A DNA stretch of 64,000 nt from Plasmodium malariae. Taxonomy: Eukaryota > Apicomplexa > Aconoidasida > Haemosporida > Plasmodiidae. The translations under genes and the position numbers were made by a program. Each line of letters begins with the position of its first letter. Position 1 is the first letter of the stretch. Shown piece after piece: positions 13,458 through 25,883 of the stretch. The notes beneath the pieces were generated by a model. It was given only the letters and a program-made list of their open reading frames with translations, did no database searches and was not told the origin of the DNA. The DNA lies in contig NW_021638326.1 in NCBI RefSeq assembly GCF_900090045.1, positions 186,001-250,000 on the forward strand, written 5' to 3'.

Positions 13458-14453
13458 ATGGAAAAAAATATTAAGTTACTCTTATTTATTAATGTTGCTT
13501 TTTTTACCTTTTTAATTTGTATATGTAATTTCACCAATGATATGGTATGATAATAAGATTTAAACGTATATATACTATTCGTATTCTACTTATTTTATTT
13601 TTATTAATACTTCTTTTTACGTTTATATTATTTATTACTTCAAATGTTGAACATTTTTTTTTTATCTTTTTAGAGTTCAATTAGCAAATCATTAGATGAT
13701 GAAAACTATATTGAAAGAAAGTTAAATGCAAGAAATTATCGACTACTTGCAAAATGTAAGAACAATAATGATTCAAGTATGATAGGGTTAAAATTTTTTC
13801 CATATAATGAAGAGATAGAAATAAAACACAAGACTGTTGAAGAATCCTCCAAAGCAAAAAACAAATATTCAAATGGAAGTTCTTCAAAATATGCAAAAGA
13901 CCATAAACAAATTGCAACAGATAAATCTAATATATTTGAAACAAAAAAATATTCTAATCTTGAAAAAAAAATATTCAAAGAACTGGATTATTTCGATTTT
14001 CTTGAAAAAAACAGGACAATTAGTAATAAGGTTTACCAACAAACTATATTTAAAAAATACAGATTACGAATTTTTGCCCCTGTAGCATTAATATTGTTGT
14101 TATCAATATATATCACATTAGATATGTATTCCTTTTATGGACTTGAAGGGATATTGACTCAGATACTTGTTTATTGCTTCGGAAATGATTGGTATAATTC
14201 TTTACATAAAATTTTGAAAGATCACAGTTTAAAATGGTTGTTTAAGTCTACGGAAAAAGTAAAAAATTATCTGGGCAAGATGGAACAAGGAAAATGGAAG
14301 GCAATAACACAGCATGTTTATGTAGAGAATTTTTTTGGTTATATAGTATATGTTGTACCATTAATAATATTAGGTATTACCCTTATATTAGGGATTTTTT
14401 ACTACCATAAAAAAGTAAAGAAATATCAAAAATTGAAGTTCAAAAAAAGGTAA
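13458..14453 (+). CDS. Fam-L/Fam-M family protein, type B (probably fam-l)
   Basis: Exon 1 is 13458-13544 (29 codons, leader MEKNIKLLLFINVAFF, ending FTNDM) and exon 2 is 13674-14453, giving 288 residues in phase 0 across a 129-base intron. R-L-L-A-K lies at residues 52-56. After a Lys/Ser/Asn-rich spacer comes the type B core (FETKKYSNLEKKIFKELDYFDFLEKNRTIS). The first membrane span (about 163-182) is followed by a roughly 65-residue loop with scattered Trp, then a second span (about 250-272) and a basic tail (YYHKKVKKYQKLKF). The larger loop distinguishes it from type A. It is likely exported or membrane-embedded in the infected cell; its role is unknown. It forms a same-strand doublet with the gene at 10107. 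Confidence 0.88.
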
Positions 14454-16449
14454 TATGAATAATAAGATATATATTTTTTATTTATTTAAGTTTTTAATTT
14501 GAAGTAATAATATTAATAAATTTAATATTATGCTTAAGAAAAATGAAAAATATTGCTTAAATTTTATAGATGTTTACATATATACCTATCTTATTTGATA
14601 TACATCTGTTAAAAAGTACGTTCTTAGTTTTTTTGTGAAATTAAAAGTATTAATATTTTAAATTGTATATAATGAAATATTTTCTGTCTTTAATTAAACG
14701 TTACAACATATTATATATATTTGTGTATTAAACAGATCTCTATGAAAGCAATATTTTTCTTAATAATAATTTCTATATAATAGAACAATTCAGATAATTT
14801 AATTGAAGTTATATGTTAATTTATATATGAACTATTAGAAATGATACTGATTGTTTTTCACCAAGTTTCAGACTAATATTATTATTTGATAACACAATTA
14901 AAAAGATGAATCATTATTTTTAAATAAGTAATTAATGTACCTGATTTCGTGTTTATTGGAATGATGTAAACGCGTTTGTTTCATCAATATATATAAATGT
15001 ATATTCATTCAAAAAAATATTAATATATACATTGTGAAATACGTCGTCTGAGAAGTGTTTTAAAGAATATATTTATTGTAATACTTTATTAAAAGACTTA
15101 TTTGTTTTTACGTAATATAAAAGGGCAAATATATATATGTAATATAATAATATTTCTATAAATATGCTTTAATCATCATATATTTATATCTTAAGAATTA
15201 AATTCATTCATTATTTTATTATTGTTTTTAATTTTGGTGATAATTAAATTTTGAAAACTATAATTACATATAAACAATACTGAAAAAATACATATAGGTA
15301 TATATATTTTTATTTTTTTCATTATTATAGTATGAATGTAAAGAAAGGAATAAAATTCTATATTAATGTAAGATATATTGAAATACTTTTAGTCTTTGAT
15401 TATTCTTGTTCTATAATAATAGACTTCTAAAAATGTATTATATATGTATATAAATGTAAAAATATATATTAAGTTTAATAAAATTAAGTGTATTCTTATT
15501 TTCAATAATATAATTATTTTTAGAAAAATATTTGTACATTCGTTCTATGTTTTACGATTTTACATAAGTGCATTATATAAAAAGTTAATATTATTTCAAA
15601 GGTACATAGAAATATGTACTGTTTATATTAACAGTTAGTAAATTCTTCAAAATAATATGGATAATTTTGTATACAAAGACAAAATGAAAAATAGAATTGT
15701 TTTTTATAGATGATATATAAATAGTTAATATTTTTTTTATTTTTTACATAAATATTAATAAGGTATATTTAATGGGTTATTCTATGTTTGTTTTTTTTTT
15801 AGACCATTTAATTAATTACGTATATAGTACAGTATTTCCCATTGAATCATTTTTCCAGATAGTTCCATTTTGCAAATTTGATTTTGTACAGATTTAGAGA
15901 AAAATTATAATGCGATGTTAATATATTTTTTAATTGTCCCTCTCACATAATCTTTAAAATGTATTGTTTAGTCAATTAAAAAACATATAAAATGTATTTT
16001 TTTAAATAATATTCTAAGGAAATATGGAAAATTACATTAAAATAAATGAAAATTTATTAATAGTGAAAGTAAAAATATTTCTAATAGGAATATTAATAAA
16101 TAATTTTTATATATATTTTCTTTGTAATATTGAATATTGCTCTATTTTCTTAATATATTTCGTCTATGTATATGATATATATAAATATATAAAATAATTA
16201 TATTACAATAATCTATGTTTCTTTTTTTTAACTTTGTAATATTTTTAAATACGTGAATGTATATATAAATAAACAATATAAATTACATATGTACATATGT
16301 TACTAAAACGTTCTTTAATTTACTATTTAAATTCTCCCTTTCATATCACAATTTTACCTATACTTATTAACTCTTTTTTTTTTGTCATGCTTATTTTTAG
16401 AAAATAATACTTGAAGAATTAAAATTAAAAAATAAAAATTTATTAATAC
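14454..16449. other. intergenic region, 3' side of first doublet
   Basis: Contains the conserved 3' element (14620-14648). At about 16240-16440 there is a partial third copy of the block found at 29.1 and 44.2 kb (shared stretch AAAACGTTCTT, then CTCCCTTT). A 64-codon frame at 15444-15638 is Ile/Phe/Tyr/Lys-rich without any family feature and is not called. Confidence 0.5.
14620..14648 (+). promoter_or_regulatory. conserved 3' element after type B gene
   Basis: GTTCTTAGTTTTTTTGTGAA followed by ATTAAAAGT, about 165 bases after the stop codon. Near-identical blocks follow two other type B genes at similar distances. A transcript-end or 3'-UTR role is inferred. Confidence 0.4.
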
Positions 16450-17135
16450 TTTATGCAATTATCTTCTTATACATCTGAAATGTTTCACAATTCTTGTGTT
16501 TACTCCACAGAGCAGTCCTCTTCCAAACAATGCATTATAGTAATACCCTTTGTTATATCCGCTATCTCTATATATATTTTGCTTTTTCTAAAAATGGAAA
16601 ATTTTGAATGTAATTCGATGATATTTGTTATAATGTTTCCATTTAATTTACGTAAGCTTTTTCTTTTCTTCTTTTGTTTTTCATGTTATTAAACAATTCT
16701 AATTTTTTCAACATGTCAGAAGGATTTTTATGTGTCTCTATCCATTTATTCCATAAAATATTTTGTTTCGTAATATTATTTTTACTTTTAATTTTTCTAA
16801 TTCTTCCTTCTTCATTTGTTATATTAGACTAGATTCTACATTGCTGTTCTGTGAATTAGAATAAGTATATTTACGAAAATTATACTTTTCATAATTCCCG
16901 ATCATCATTTATTCATTCTTTGAGTACTTATATATGTACTTCTGAAATGGTTTTGGACATTTTATTTTTTCTATTTGACTCTCTTACATTTTTTTTTATT
17001 ATCAATTCATTTGTTTCAATATTATTTTGGAAGAACTTTATCATAATTTGTTCTGCGCTTTAAGTGATTATGCGTAAAAAACTTACTTTTTCTGGACGAA
17101 AATGAGGGCAGTAGAAATATAAGTATCAGTTATTT
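16450..17135 (-). pseudogene. STP1 last-exon relic
   Basis: Minus-strand peptides in shifting frames follow the order of the STP1 cytoplasmic exon: LLPSFSSRKSKFFTHNHL, then a stretch resembling the ELTTNVNLSKRTRDR region, SKTISEVHI*VLKE (matching TIVEVHMEVLEE), QNILWNKWIETHKN, LKKLELFNNMKN, and finally a segment matching EREKDLW..EQEW..ELYNIS. Many stops and frameshifts break it. The membrane exon, the N-terminal exons and the final roughly 100 residues are not recognisable. It lies between the two Fam doublets and has the same orientation as the intact STP1 genes. Confidence 0.75.
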
Positions 17136-20100
17136 TATTTTTATATTTATCTTTTTTTTTTTTTTTTCTTTGTTTCTATTTTATAAATATATTAGAATAT
17201 ATTTTTATTTTTGTTAGTATATTTTTTATTAATTTGTTTTAATATATGCCTAAGATTATTCTATTATATTAGAGTTTAAATATTACGTCTAATTAAGAGT
17301 AATACAAAATAAATAACAATTCATATGAACTACTGAATTTTGCTTCATAACATTATAATTAAATTATTTATTTAAAAAATATTATTTAATATTAAAATAG
17401 ACATTTTACATAAGTAAATTTTTCCATATCAAATACAATATTAAAATTGATATAAAAACATACGAAAAAGCACAGCATGTATCTGAATATATACATAAAA
17501 GTAAATCTATATAAAACACTTTAGTTACTTCAAATAAAATATCCAAAAATTTTTTCATTTAATATATATATATATTTTCATTGTAGTGAATGTAATGTAT
17601 ATTTCTATAACTAGTCACATTGTAAAATTTTTATATAATATTATTTTATAATGTGATTCATAATTATAGGTATATTATTATAGAAATAGCATCCTTAAAT
17701 AAATTATGTATGAAAAGTGTTATGAAAGACTTTGTATTGATGATAAATTTATTTTAATTTTACATATATATTTTCATCAATATATATAAATATGGAATTA
17801 CGCGATAATGTGCAAGAAACATGTTTTTATATTAAATTGTATTAATAACGCAGTGAATTATTTTTATTTACATTATGTAAACGTTATTTATGTGATATTA
17901 TGGTTAATATTTAATTAGTATTATTTATTTTTTTTAGATTTAATATAATCATTCTGTTTACCATTTATTTAATATCAAATTATGTTGAATAACTGATATT
18001 TAAATGATGGATTTTCGTAATTTATCAAATTTTTTAAAATTTTATATATTATAGCATAAAAATTATTATTTATCTTTTAATTTTGTATTAATGTATGTCA
18101 CATGTTTATTATAACGTTTTTTCAGAAATATAATGAAAATGTTTTTTTTCCATTATACCTAGAGGTATTTTCATATTTATTCACTTAATAAATTTTAGTT
18201 TTGAATAAATATTCATATATGTATATGTACTATATAGTTGTATTTTTCATTATAACTATTATATGTCTTAACCACCTTAATCTTTTGCATTAATATTTTC
18301 TATGTATTTAATATTATCGTATTTTCATATTTTCTCTGTCTATTCTTTATAACGTAGATATCCATAAAATAATTGTACTTTTTTTAAATATTTTTTCTTT
18401 TTTTTCAGACTACTAAACTTTTATGGGTGTTCTTTTATATGAAAATTTTTATTGCATTAGAACTTTTCTTTATCCTACTACTCTTGATAATATATTACTA
18501 AAAAAATTGTATTCGAATATTTTTTCTTTTTTTATTTATTTTTTCAAAATACATTCGATTTATATTTATCACTACAATTTATATGAGAAATTATATCTTT
18601 TATTATATATCCATGATTTAGAATTTTATAAACTATGATATGTTATATGATATCTTCTCAGACTTTAGTATGTTTTTTTTTTTTTAAGAGCTATTTGTTG
18701 CTATTTGTTCTTTTTTCTCATATATATATTTAAATATTGTTTCATTTATTCTCATTTAAGATAAAAGCAAAGCCTAAATTAGTTAAACGAATAGTTAAAA
18801 ACTTACTTATTTGTAGCTACAGTACATATGGAACAATAATTTTCAATCTAAATAGATTGAAGGAATTGTAGAAAAACATTCATACTTTTAATTGAAATAA
18901 TTTATTGTGGTATAAAAAGGAAAAATGTGAAAAAAACTACAATAAATATAAATATAATTATTGGATAAGAAGAGATAAATTTGCTACTATCATGTGAGAT
19001 TTTGATTCTTGGGGGATAGTGAACAGGCAAGTGAAGTTTTTATGAGAAATAAATTTTACTGGAATTGAAAAAGTTCCTAGTCTTCATTGACAAGGTTTAA
19101 TATTTGTATACATTTGTTCTTGGTAATATGATATTTACAAGTATTATGTCCATTTTTTAAATTTTAAACTAGTTTACAAAGTTTATTGCAATTTCTATTG
19201 AATAACCATTTACGTGATTATTATATAACCAAATATATTTTTCATTATAGATGAGAAGACTACGTATATATTGAATAATAGAAATAGTTTAACAAATAAT
19301 TTACGCTAAAAATGTGAAAAATTGCAAAATTTTGTAGAAATATTTCTTTGTATAAATGTATAAAAATAAGTGTATTTAATGAATTCATATTTTAACCAGA
19401 TATATAATACATATTATAAATAGAATTAGATCATTTATATGAATATTTTATCCTTCGCGATTATAGTAATATATGAGTCGTAAAATTATGAAAATATTAT
19501 TTTGAAAATTGAAAATTAACATTATTTTATATTTAACATGCTTTAATTGCATAAATTAAATATTTATAATATTATTTATTAAATATAAATAAGGTGTAAC
19601 TTGAAATGTGTTAAATATTTATGTATATATATATATATATATAAATATAATCATGATATAATTATGATATAAAAATATTATATAAGAAAAAATTAAATAA
19701 ACTACTTGGAAATAAAAATATTTGTGTATAAATTTCAATGTAGAAAATGTATAAATATTTTGGGAAGATATAGTTTTGTTAAAAAAAAAAAAATGATTAA
19801 AAAAATTCCTTAAAAAAAATAAATAGCGCTAAAACTGAAAATATTTATTTATAAGTAATATTTAGAGGGATTTTACTATATAATAAAAATGTATTTTAAT
19901 ACATCATGTTTCGATGATTATAAATGCATAACATACGTTACATTATATATTATATATAGGATTCAAGACTGAGTAATATTGAGATGCATTAAAACACTGA
20001 GAAAATATATAAAAAACTAATAAACTACATAAATATTATTATAATAATCATATATGTATTAAAAAATTAAAAATATAATGACGTTAATTTTTGCAAATTC

Positions 20101-21542
20101 TTTTTTAGTTAAAAATTAAAACGTAGCGTTTTAAATTTATCTATTTATTTCTCTTTTTAAATATTTTAATTATTTTCATGGAAAATATTAGTTTTTTAGA
20201 AAAATAATGAAAGGTAATATTTCACGTTATTACCATAATTGTTTTGTATGTAATATTTTTATAATTATACATCCATTCCCTAAAACGTTTAAGGAATTGA
20301 GATAGTTGAACATAGAATATTTTTTGTCTTAACGGATTTTTTAATAAAATATTATTATTTATATATATACGTTCATTTATTATACTGCATTCCTAAATGT
20401 GTTCAGAACATTATGCACTTTTATAAGAATAAATAAAAAATAATATAATGTAATAAAATTATTGCTAGAAAAACTAACAAATCATATATTTTTGCAGATT
20501 ATTTTGTTGATCTTTCTAATTTGTCATATACATATTGTATATTGTATATAAATTTATTTCATTAGATATGTTATTAAATTAATGATGTTGTATGGGATAT
20601 TTTCATAAAACTCTACCTTTAATCTATCAAATTGTTTTTTTTTCTTTGTTTTTACTACATATGTATTTCTTTTAAATATATGTATTAATTTAAAAGAAAC
20701 TTAAAATATCATGTAGATGAATATAAAAAATTTTCATAAATAATGGCATAAATTAAATTTTATAAAATATACAATATTCAAATATTATGGCAGGAAAGTA
20801 AAAAGGTCAGTCCATATTAGATTTTAGTATATATCTTTTCTTATAGAATAGATATTACAGTGCAAGAGAGAATTTTTAATTATATAACATACTATAAGAT
20901 ATTGTATGATATTGAGTAGTAACTAAGATATATATCAATAATATAATACAAAATTATGTTTGCTTTATTTATTATTACTATTATTATTATTATTATAATT
21001 AATATTCTATTAAAAATAACTTGCTTTTCGAGGATACAATGTTTATAATATTAGAACTATTAGTAGTATAGAATCCTTAAAATTATTTACTATTATCTTA
21101 AAAATGGAGAAATCTATTATATATATTCTCTACATTCTCTATAAAATATAAATTCAATATATATATATATACTGTAAGAAAGCACATACCTATTTCAAAA
21201 TTTATTGTGAATATTATTAATAAAAAAATTATATAATTGTTGCACTACATTAAATAATGAAATTATATATTTAAATGTTTTCAAATCAATACAAATTGTT
21301 TTATTTTAGCTAGAATGTTTTTTTTTTAAATAAAATTATAGTAGAAATTATATTATATTTTTAAAGTTATTTTAATTGGTATGTGCAGTAAAATTTATTA
21401 TACTTATATAAATTTTATTATATATGAAGGAATAATATAAAAAAAATTTTATAGTGATATAGAATCCTTTATAAGTGGAACTATACTACATTATTATTAA
21501 TATTTCCTTATCGAATATATGAGTATATAAAAAATTTGTATC
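17136..21542. other. intergenic region in second duplication copy
   Basis: No intact gene. It begins with a T-rich tract at about 17152-17168 and carries homology to about 5.9-9.7 kb. It includes the broken counterpart of the 7480-7701 exon-like stretch (about 18940-19090), a (TA)9 tract at 19625-19642 and an AGCGC spot near 19827. A 71-codon frame at 18423-18638 lacks family features and is not called. Confidence 0.5.
21112..21160 (+). promoter_or_regulatory. Fam upstream element for the 21543 gene
   Basis: TATATATTCTCTACATTC, then TCTATAAAATATAAATTCAA, about 420 bases before the start. Confidence 0.5.
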
Positions 21543-22392
21543 ATGGAACAGAACATTAAGTTATCTAAAGCTATTAAAATTGCTTCATTTATCCTTTTAC
21601 CAAGGATATGTCATTTTTATAATGATGTGGTATAATAATATTATTTAGGGATATATACATTATCCAAATTTTTAGTGTTTTGTTTTTATTTATACGTTTT
21701 TTTAACGTTAGTTTATTTATTCAATTAAATAAATAATATTTAAATTTTATTTTTTTTAGGTTATTTTTAACAATTCATTGTGTAATAATTGCAATATTTT
21801 TAGAAATCTACGTTCAAGAGATTATCGATTACTAGCAAAAAATAAACAAAATAAAGATTCATATAAATTATGTTTAAAAGACAATATGCCAAATAATGAA
21901 GAGGGTAAAAAGGAAAAAAGCAAAAAATCTAAAAAGAATTCATTAAATAAGGTGCAATATTATACAGAAATTATGGATTATGATAATGGAATATTTGATG
22001 GAAAACATTTTCATTTCGAAAAAAAATGGATAAAAAAAAAAAATTACGATTATTTTATTGAAAATAACAGGAGAATTCGTGATATCTCCTTAGAGAAAGT
22101 AAAATTTAAAAGTTACGGATTTGGAGTTACTTTACTTTTTCTTTTTTTCTTGTTGGGATTAGGCTACCCCATTTTACATCATTATAATTTGTTGGAAAGT
22201 GTAGGTGGAAAGCTCGTAAGTTTTCTATCAACTTTTAACGAAAATATTAATACAGCAATTAATGCGTCTGGAATGTGTATTATATTATTTAGCATAATTA
22301 TGATTATATTATCTGTCATACTAATAATAGCGTTACCTAAAATCTTAAGAAATAATGAAAAATATGAAAAAATCAAGTTGATGAATGAATAA
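21543..22392 (+). CDS. Fam-L/Fam-M family protein, type A (probably fam-m)
   Basis: Exons 21543-21629 (29 codons) and 21760-22392 give 239 residues; the intron is 130 bases, phase 0. The leader (MEQNIKLSKAIKIASFILL) is a weaker signal sequence than in the sister genes because Lys-Ala interrupts it. R-L-L-A-K is at residues 52-56. The spacer before the core is about 10 residues shorter than in the 10107 gene and is a Lys/Ser run (KKEKSKKSKKNS). The core (YYTEIMDYDNGIFDGKHFHFEKKW) is nearly identical to the paralogue. Membrane spans fall at about 150-167 and 200-223 and the tail ends EKIKLMNE. The intervening loop diverges strongly from the 10107 protein while the core does not, suggesting different constraints. 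It pairs with the type B gene at 24919. Confidence 0.88.
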
Positions 22393-24918
22393 AATTATTA
22401 ATAATGAATATGAATATTTCTTCGAGGGAACTTTTAATATTAATAATGCCTATAATATATTTAGATATATATATTCTTAATGAACATACATATTATTGCT
22501 ACAATGTTATAAAACAATGTTTGTATACATGATTTTTAATAAAAACTATAAAAAATTATGTTACTTTTTGTATGAACGTTAAAGTTCTTAAGTTTTTTAA
22601 TTTGTATATTAATGTATTCTATAAGTTGATGTAAATATGTATATGATCTAACGCTTATATAGTTAAATATAATTTTATATAAAATATAATTTTTTCTTGA
22701 AAACGAATATAATGTATGAAAATTAATGTAATTATTTACAATTATTATGTTTTGGACTTGATATAAGAACTGATATATGCCATTTGAACTTAGCTTTTAC
22801 ATAAATTATAATTTGTTTAGGTTAATAAATATATATTATTATATTAAAATTAACAGTAAATTTGTCTTATTTTTTATATAATGAAATGAAGAAAATGCTT
22901 GTTATTGCAGAAATAAGCATAAATAAGTGTATATATATTTTTTTTTAAAATGAAATATTTATTCAATAAAAAACTATTTTATAAGAAATATGCAGGAAGA
23001 TATATATACTATGAAAATGGTTTTATCAGACATTTTTTTTTGTTCATCGCAAACGTATGAAATTATAATTATATAATAAAATAATTCCATTTTTATATTT
23101 AGATTATTAATAAAATTTTGGTAACGTGGGAATTCTAAATTTTTACGATTATATGAAAATTTATGTCACCTTATATATCCGTTATTACGATTAATTGTGG
23201 TATTAATTTAATTTTACAATATTTCCTAGATATATACATATATTTTATAGAAAATACATAAATAAATATATTATATATTGTTATTATTTTCTTCATAATT
23301 ATAAGATTAAAGTAAGATATTACATTTAATTAAATATTAATAGATAAAATAAGAAATTTTTTTTTTTTACTCTGATATAATTGTAAATTTCAAAAAATGA
23401 GATATATATCTGTAAAAATTTAAATTGTCGTTACAGGTAATTAAAACATGCATATTATTCTACAATAGTTTCTTAATGTGCTATTATTTATTTATGTATT
23501 TGATTTATATTTTATTATTATCTATAAATATGTAAAGATATTAGTATTTTTTCAAAGATATATAAATATACATACAGATTATATAGTTAATTACTAATTT
23601 ATCGATATCTATAATGATAATTTTTAAAGTAAATTAAAAAAAAAAATAATTCTTTTATTATATATAATAAATACAGATTTATTTTTCACGTTCTTGTGAA
23701 GTTATATTTTACATATATTAATATAATTTTAGTTATAGCAACAGCTTTATGTAGGATATTATTAAATTTATGTATTATTACGGTCTTTCATTAAATTTAA
23801 TGATATTCATATTTTAAGTACTGCGTAATTGTTGGTATAATTTTATTTAAAAAAATATATTAAATATCTATGTTATATTATAACAATAATAAAAAAAAAT
23901 ATATATTTTCAATATTGTTAAAACTAAGCAAATGCATTATCGTGATAGCGTTATTCTCAGAATACATTTAATATAAGCTTTAGTGCTTTTTGTTTTGTTA
24001 ATATAAAATTACTTTTATATATAAATATCTATTTAAAAATATAATATTAAAATAAATCTAAGAATTTTAAGACTTCTCTATTCATGATACAATATGATTT
24101 ATATTTAAAAATTGTAACTTTTAAATATTATTATACAAATATAAAGAATTGTAATTAACTTACCTTTTAAATATATATTGTTTTATAGATTTGGTAGTAT
24201 TTTATAAATTAAATTTTCAAAATATATCATGGTCTCTAAACATTATACATACTGTTAGGAAGTAATTAACGCGCGAGATTTAAATAATATAATACAAGTG
24301 CCTATACATTATAGATTTTTCTTTATTTATTATTATATTATCATAATAAATAATAATATTTAATAATCATAACGTCTTTACAAAACATAAGTTTCATAGA
24401 TAATCATTATTAGTAAAAAAATATTTTTTAAATTATTTGTTATTATGTCAACAGGAGAAAACACATTATATCTATATTCCATATACTCTATAGTGTTTAT
24501 ATTCTATACATTCTATACTCTATATAAATAAAATATTTATAAGAACTAAGAATTATTATATTTTCTTTTCCTTTTATTTTAAAAAAAATTATGTAAGTAT
24601 TATTTTATTATTCTTCCATATTAATTTATCAAATTATATATATTGAATATTTTGAAACTATTAAAATTATATACTTTAATGAAGATTAGCTTTATAATGG
24701 TAAAATTAAGATAAAATTTTTATAATATATATTTAAAATTATTTCTGTTTATCACTTTTTTTAAAACCATTATCGTTGTACATATGTTACTGTGTTCTTA
24801 GGAAGTGTTAATTAAAAAAAAATTTTTTTAATTAGTATAGCATTGTAGATTATTAGATGCATATACATGGTTACTAATTTTTTTCTGCTCAATATAGTAC
24901 ATTATTGATATTTAAATT
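22393..24918. other. intergenic region between second type A and type B genes
   Basis: No gene seen. It matches 10978-13457 in layout, with a GTTCTTAAG spot at about 22582 in the 3' flank and the upstream element of the next gene at its end. ACGCGCGAG at about 24270 is an unusually G+C-rich island for this DNA. Confidence 0.6.
24466..24530 (+). promoter_or_regulatory. Fam upstream element for the 24919 gene
   Basis: TATATCTATATTCCATATAC, then an expanded series of CTATA and TTCTATACATTC units and TATATAAAT, about 440 bases before the start. It looks like the common element with an internal repeat expansion. Confidence 0.45.
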
Positions 24919-25883
24919 ATGGAAAAACAAATTAAGATACTTTTCCTTATTAAAGTTACTATCTTTATATATTTAAATTGGTTATGTCATTTTACCAATG
25001 ATATGGTTTGAAAATATTATTTATGTCTAATTATATTTTTCATTATTAATTTTTGTTTATATTGTTTTTAAGCATTATAATCTTTATTCATATAAATAAT
25101 AAATACTTACACTTTTTTTAGTGTACGTTTAGCAAATCACGGTGTAAGGAGCACAAAGATGGGGGTACACAATACATAATAACTTATAGATTATTAACAA
25201 AATGTAAACAGGATAAGAATTCAAATTATGTGAGATTAAAAGAAGAGACACTAAATAATGAAGAGCACAAAAAGATATATATAACTAAAAACGAAAAAGG
25301 GGGCAAATGTATAAATAAACAATCCTATAAAAATTTGTTAAATAATGCAAATTGCCATAAAGAACGTAAGAAAAATAAATCTTTTGTATTTGAAACAAAA
25401 AATTATTCACGTGTTGAAAAAAAAATATTCAAAGAACTTGATTTTATAAATTTTCTTAAGAAAAATAGGACAATTAGTAATAGGACTTACGAAAATATTA
25501 TTTGTAAAAGACATAAAATGCTATTCATATTACCTGCAACATTGTTGTTGCTTTTATCCATATCATTCATGTTAGATAGTTTTTGTGGATGTGGGCTTAT
25601 AAAGGGGTTATTCCTAGTATTTATTAGTACATTGTCAGCGGGGTGGCAACGTACCTTAAGATCATGGTTTCATAATAATCCTATAGGTTCGTTTTTTAGG
25701 TATACTACTCAAGTGACCGTTAGTGGTAAATCTAAAACGGCATATTATTATATAACAGGTTTATTTGGATTTGTAGCGTATTTCTTACCCTTCTTTTTAT
25801 TAGGTGTCATACTTATATCAGGAATAATTTATTACCATACAAAAGTTAAAAAATACGAAAAACTTAAATTTAGGAAAATATAA
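24919..25883 (+). CDS. Fam-L/Fam-M family protein, type B (probably fam-l)
   Basis: Exons 24919-25005 (29 codons, ending CHFTNDM) and 25122-25883 give 282 residues; the intron is 116 bases, phase 0. R-L-L-T-K sits at residues 52-56. The N-terminal part of exon 2 is more Cys- and Gly-rich (KSRCKEHKDGG) than in its relatives. The core (FETKNYSRVEKKIFKELDFINFLKKNRTIS) is followed by membrane spans at about 162-181 and 243-266, separated by a Trp-containing loop. The tail is YYHTKVKKYEKLKFRKI. It forms the second doublet with the gene at 21543. Confidence 0.88.

Larger units (their letters stand above)
5900..14650. repeat. direct segmental duplication, copy 1 (offset about 11.4 kb)
   Basis: Colinear with about 17290-26050. 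Landmarks: ACAAAATAAATAACAATTC (about 5922 and 17306), a stretch with AAAAATTATTATTTAT (about 6690 and 18060), TTTTACTGGAATTG (about 7621 and 19057), then gene pairs 10107/21543 (offset 11436) and 13458/24919 (offset 11461). Divergence is high by eye, so the duplication is old or has drifted fast. The outer limits are approximate. Confidence 0.75.
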
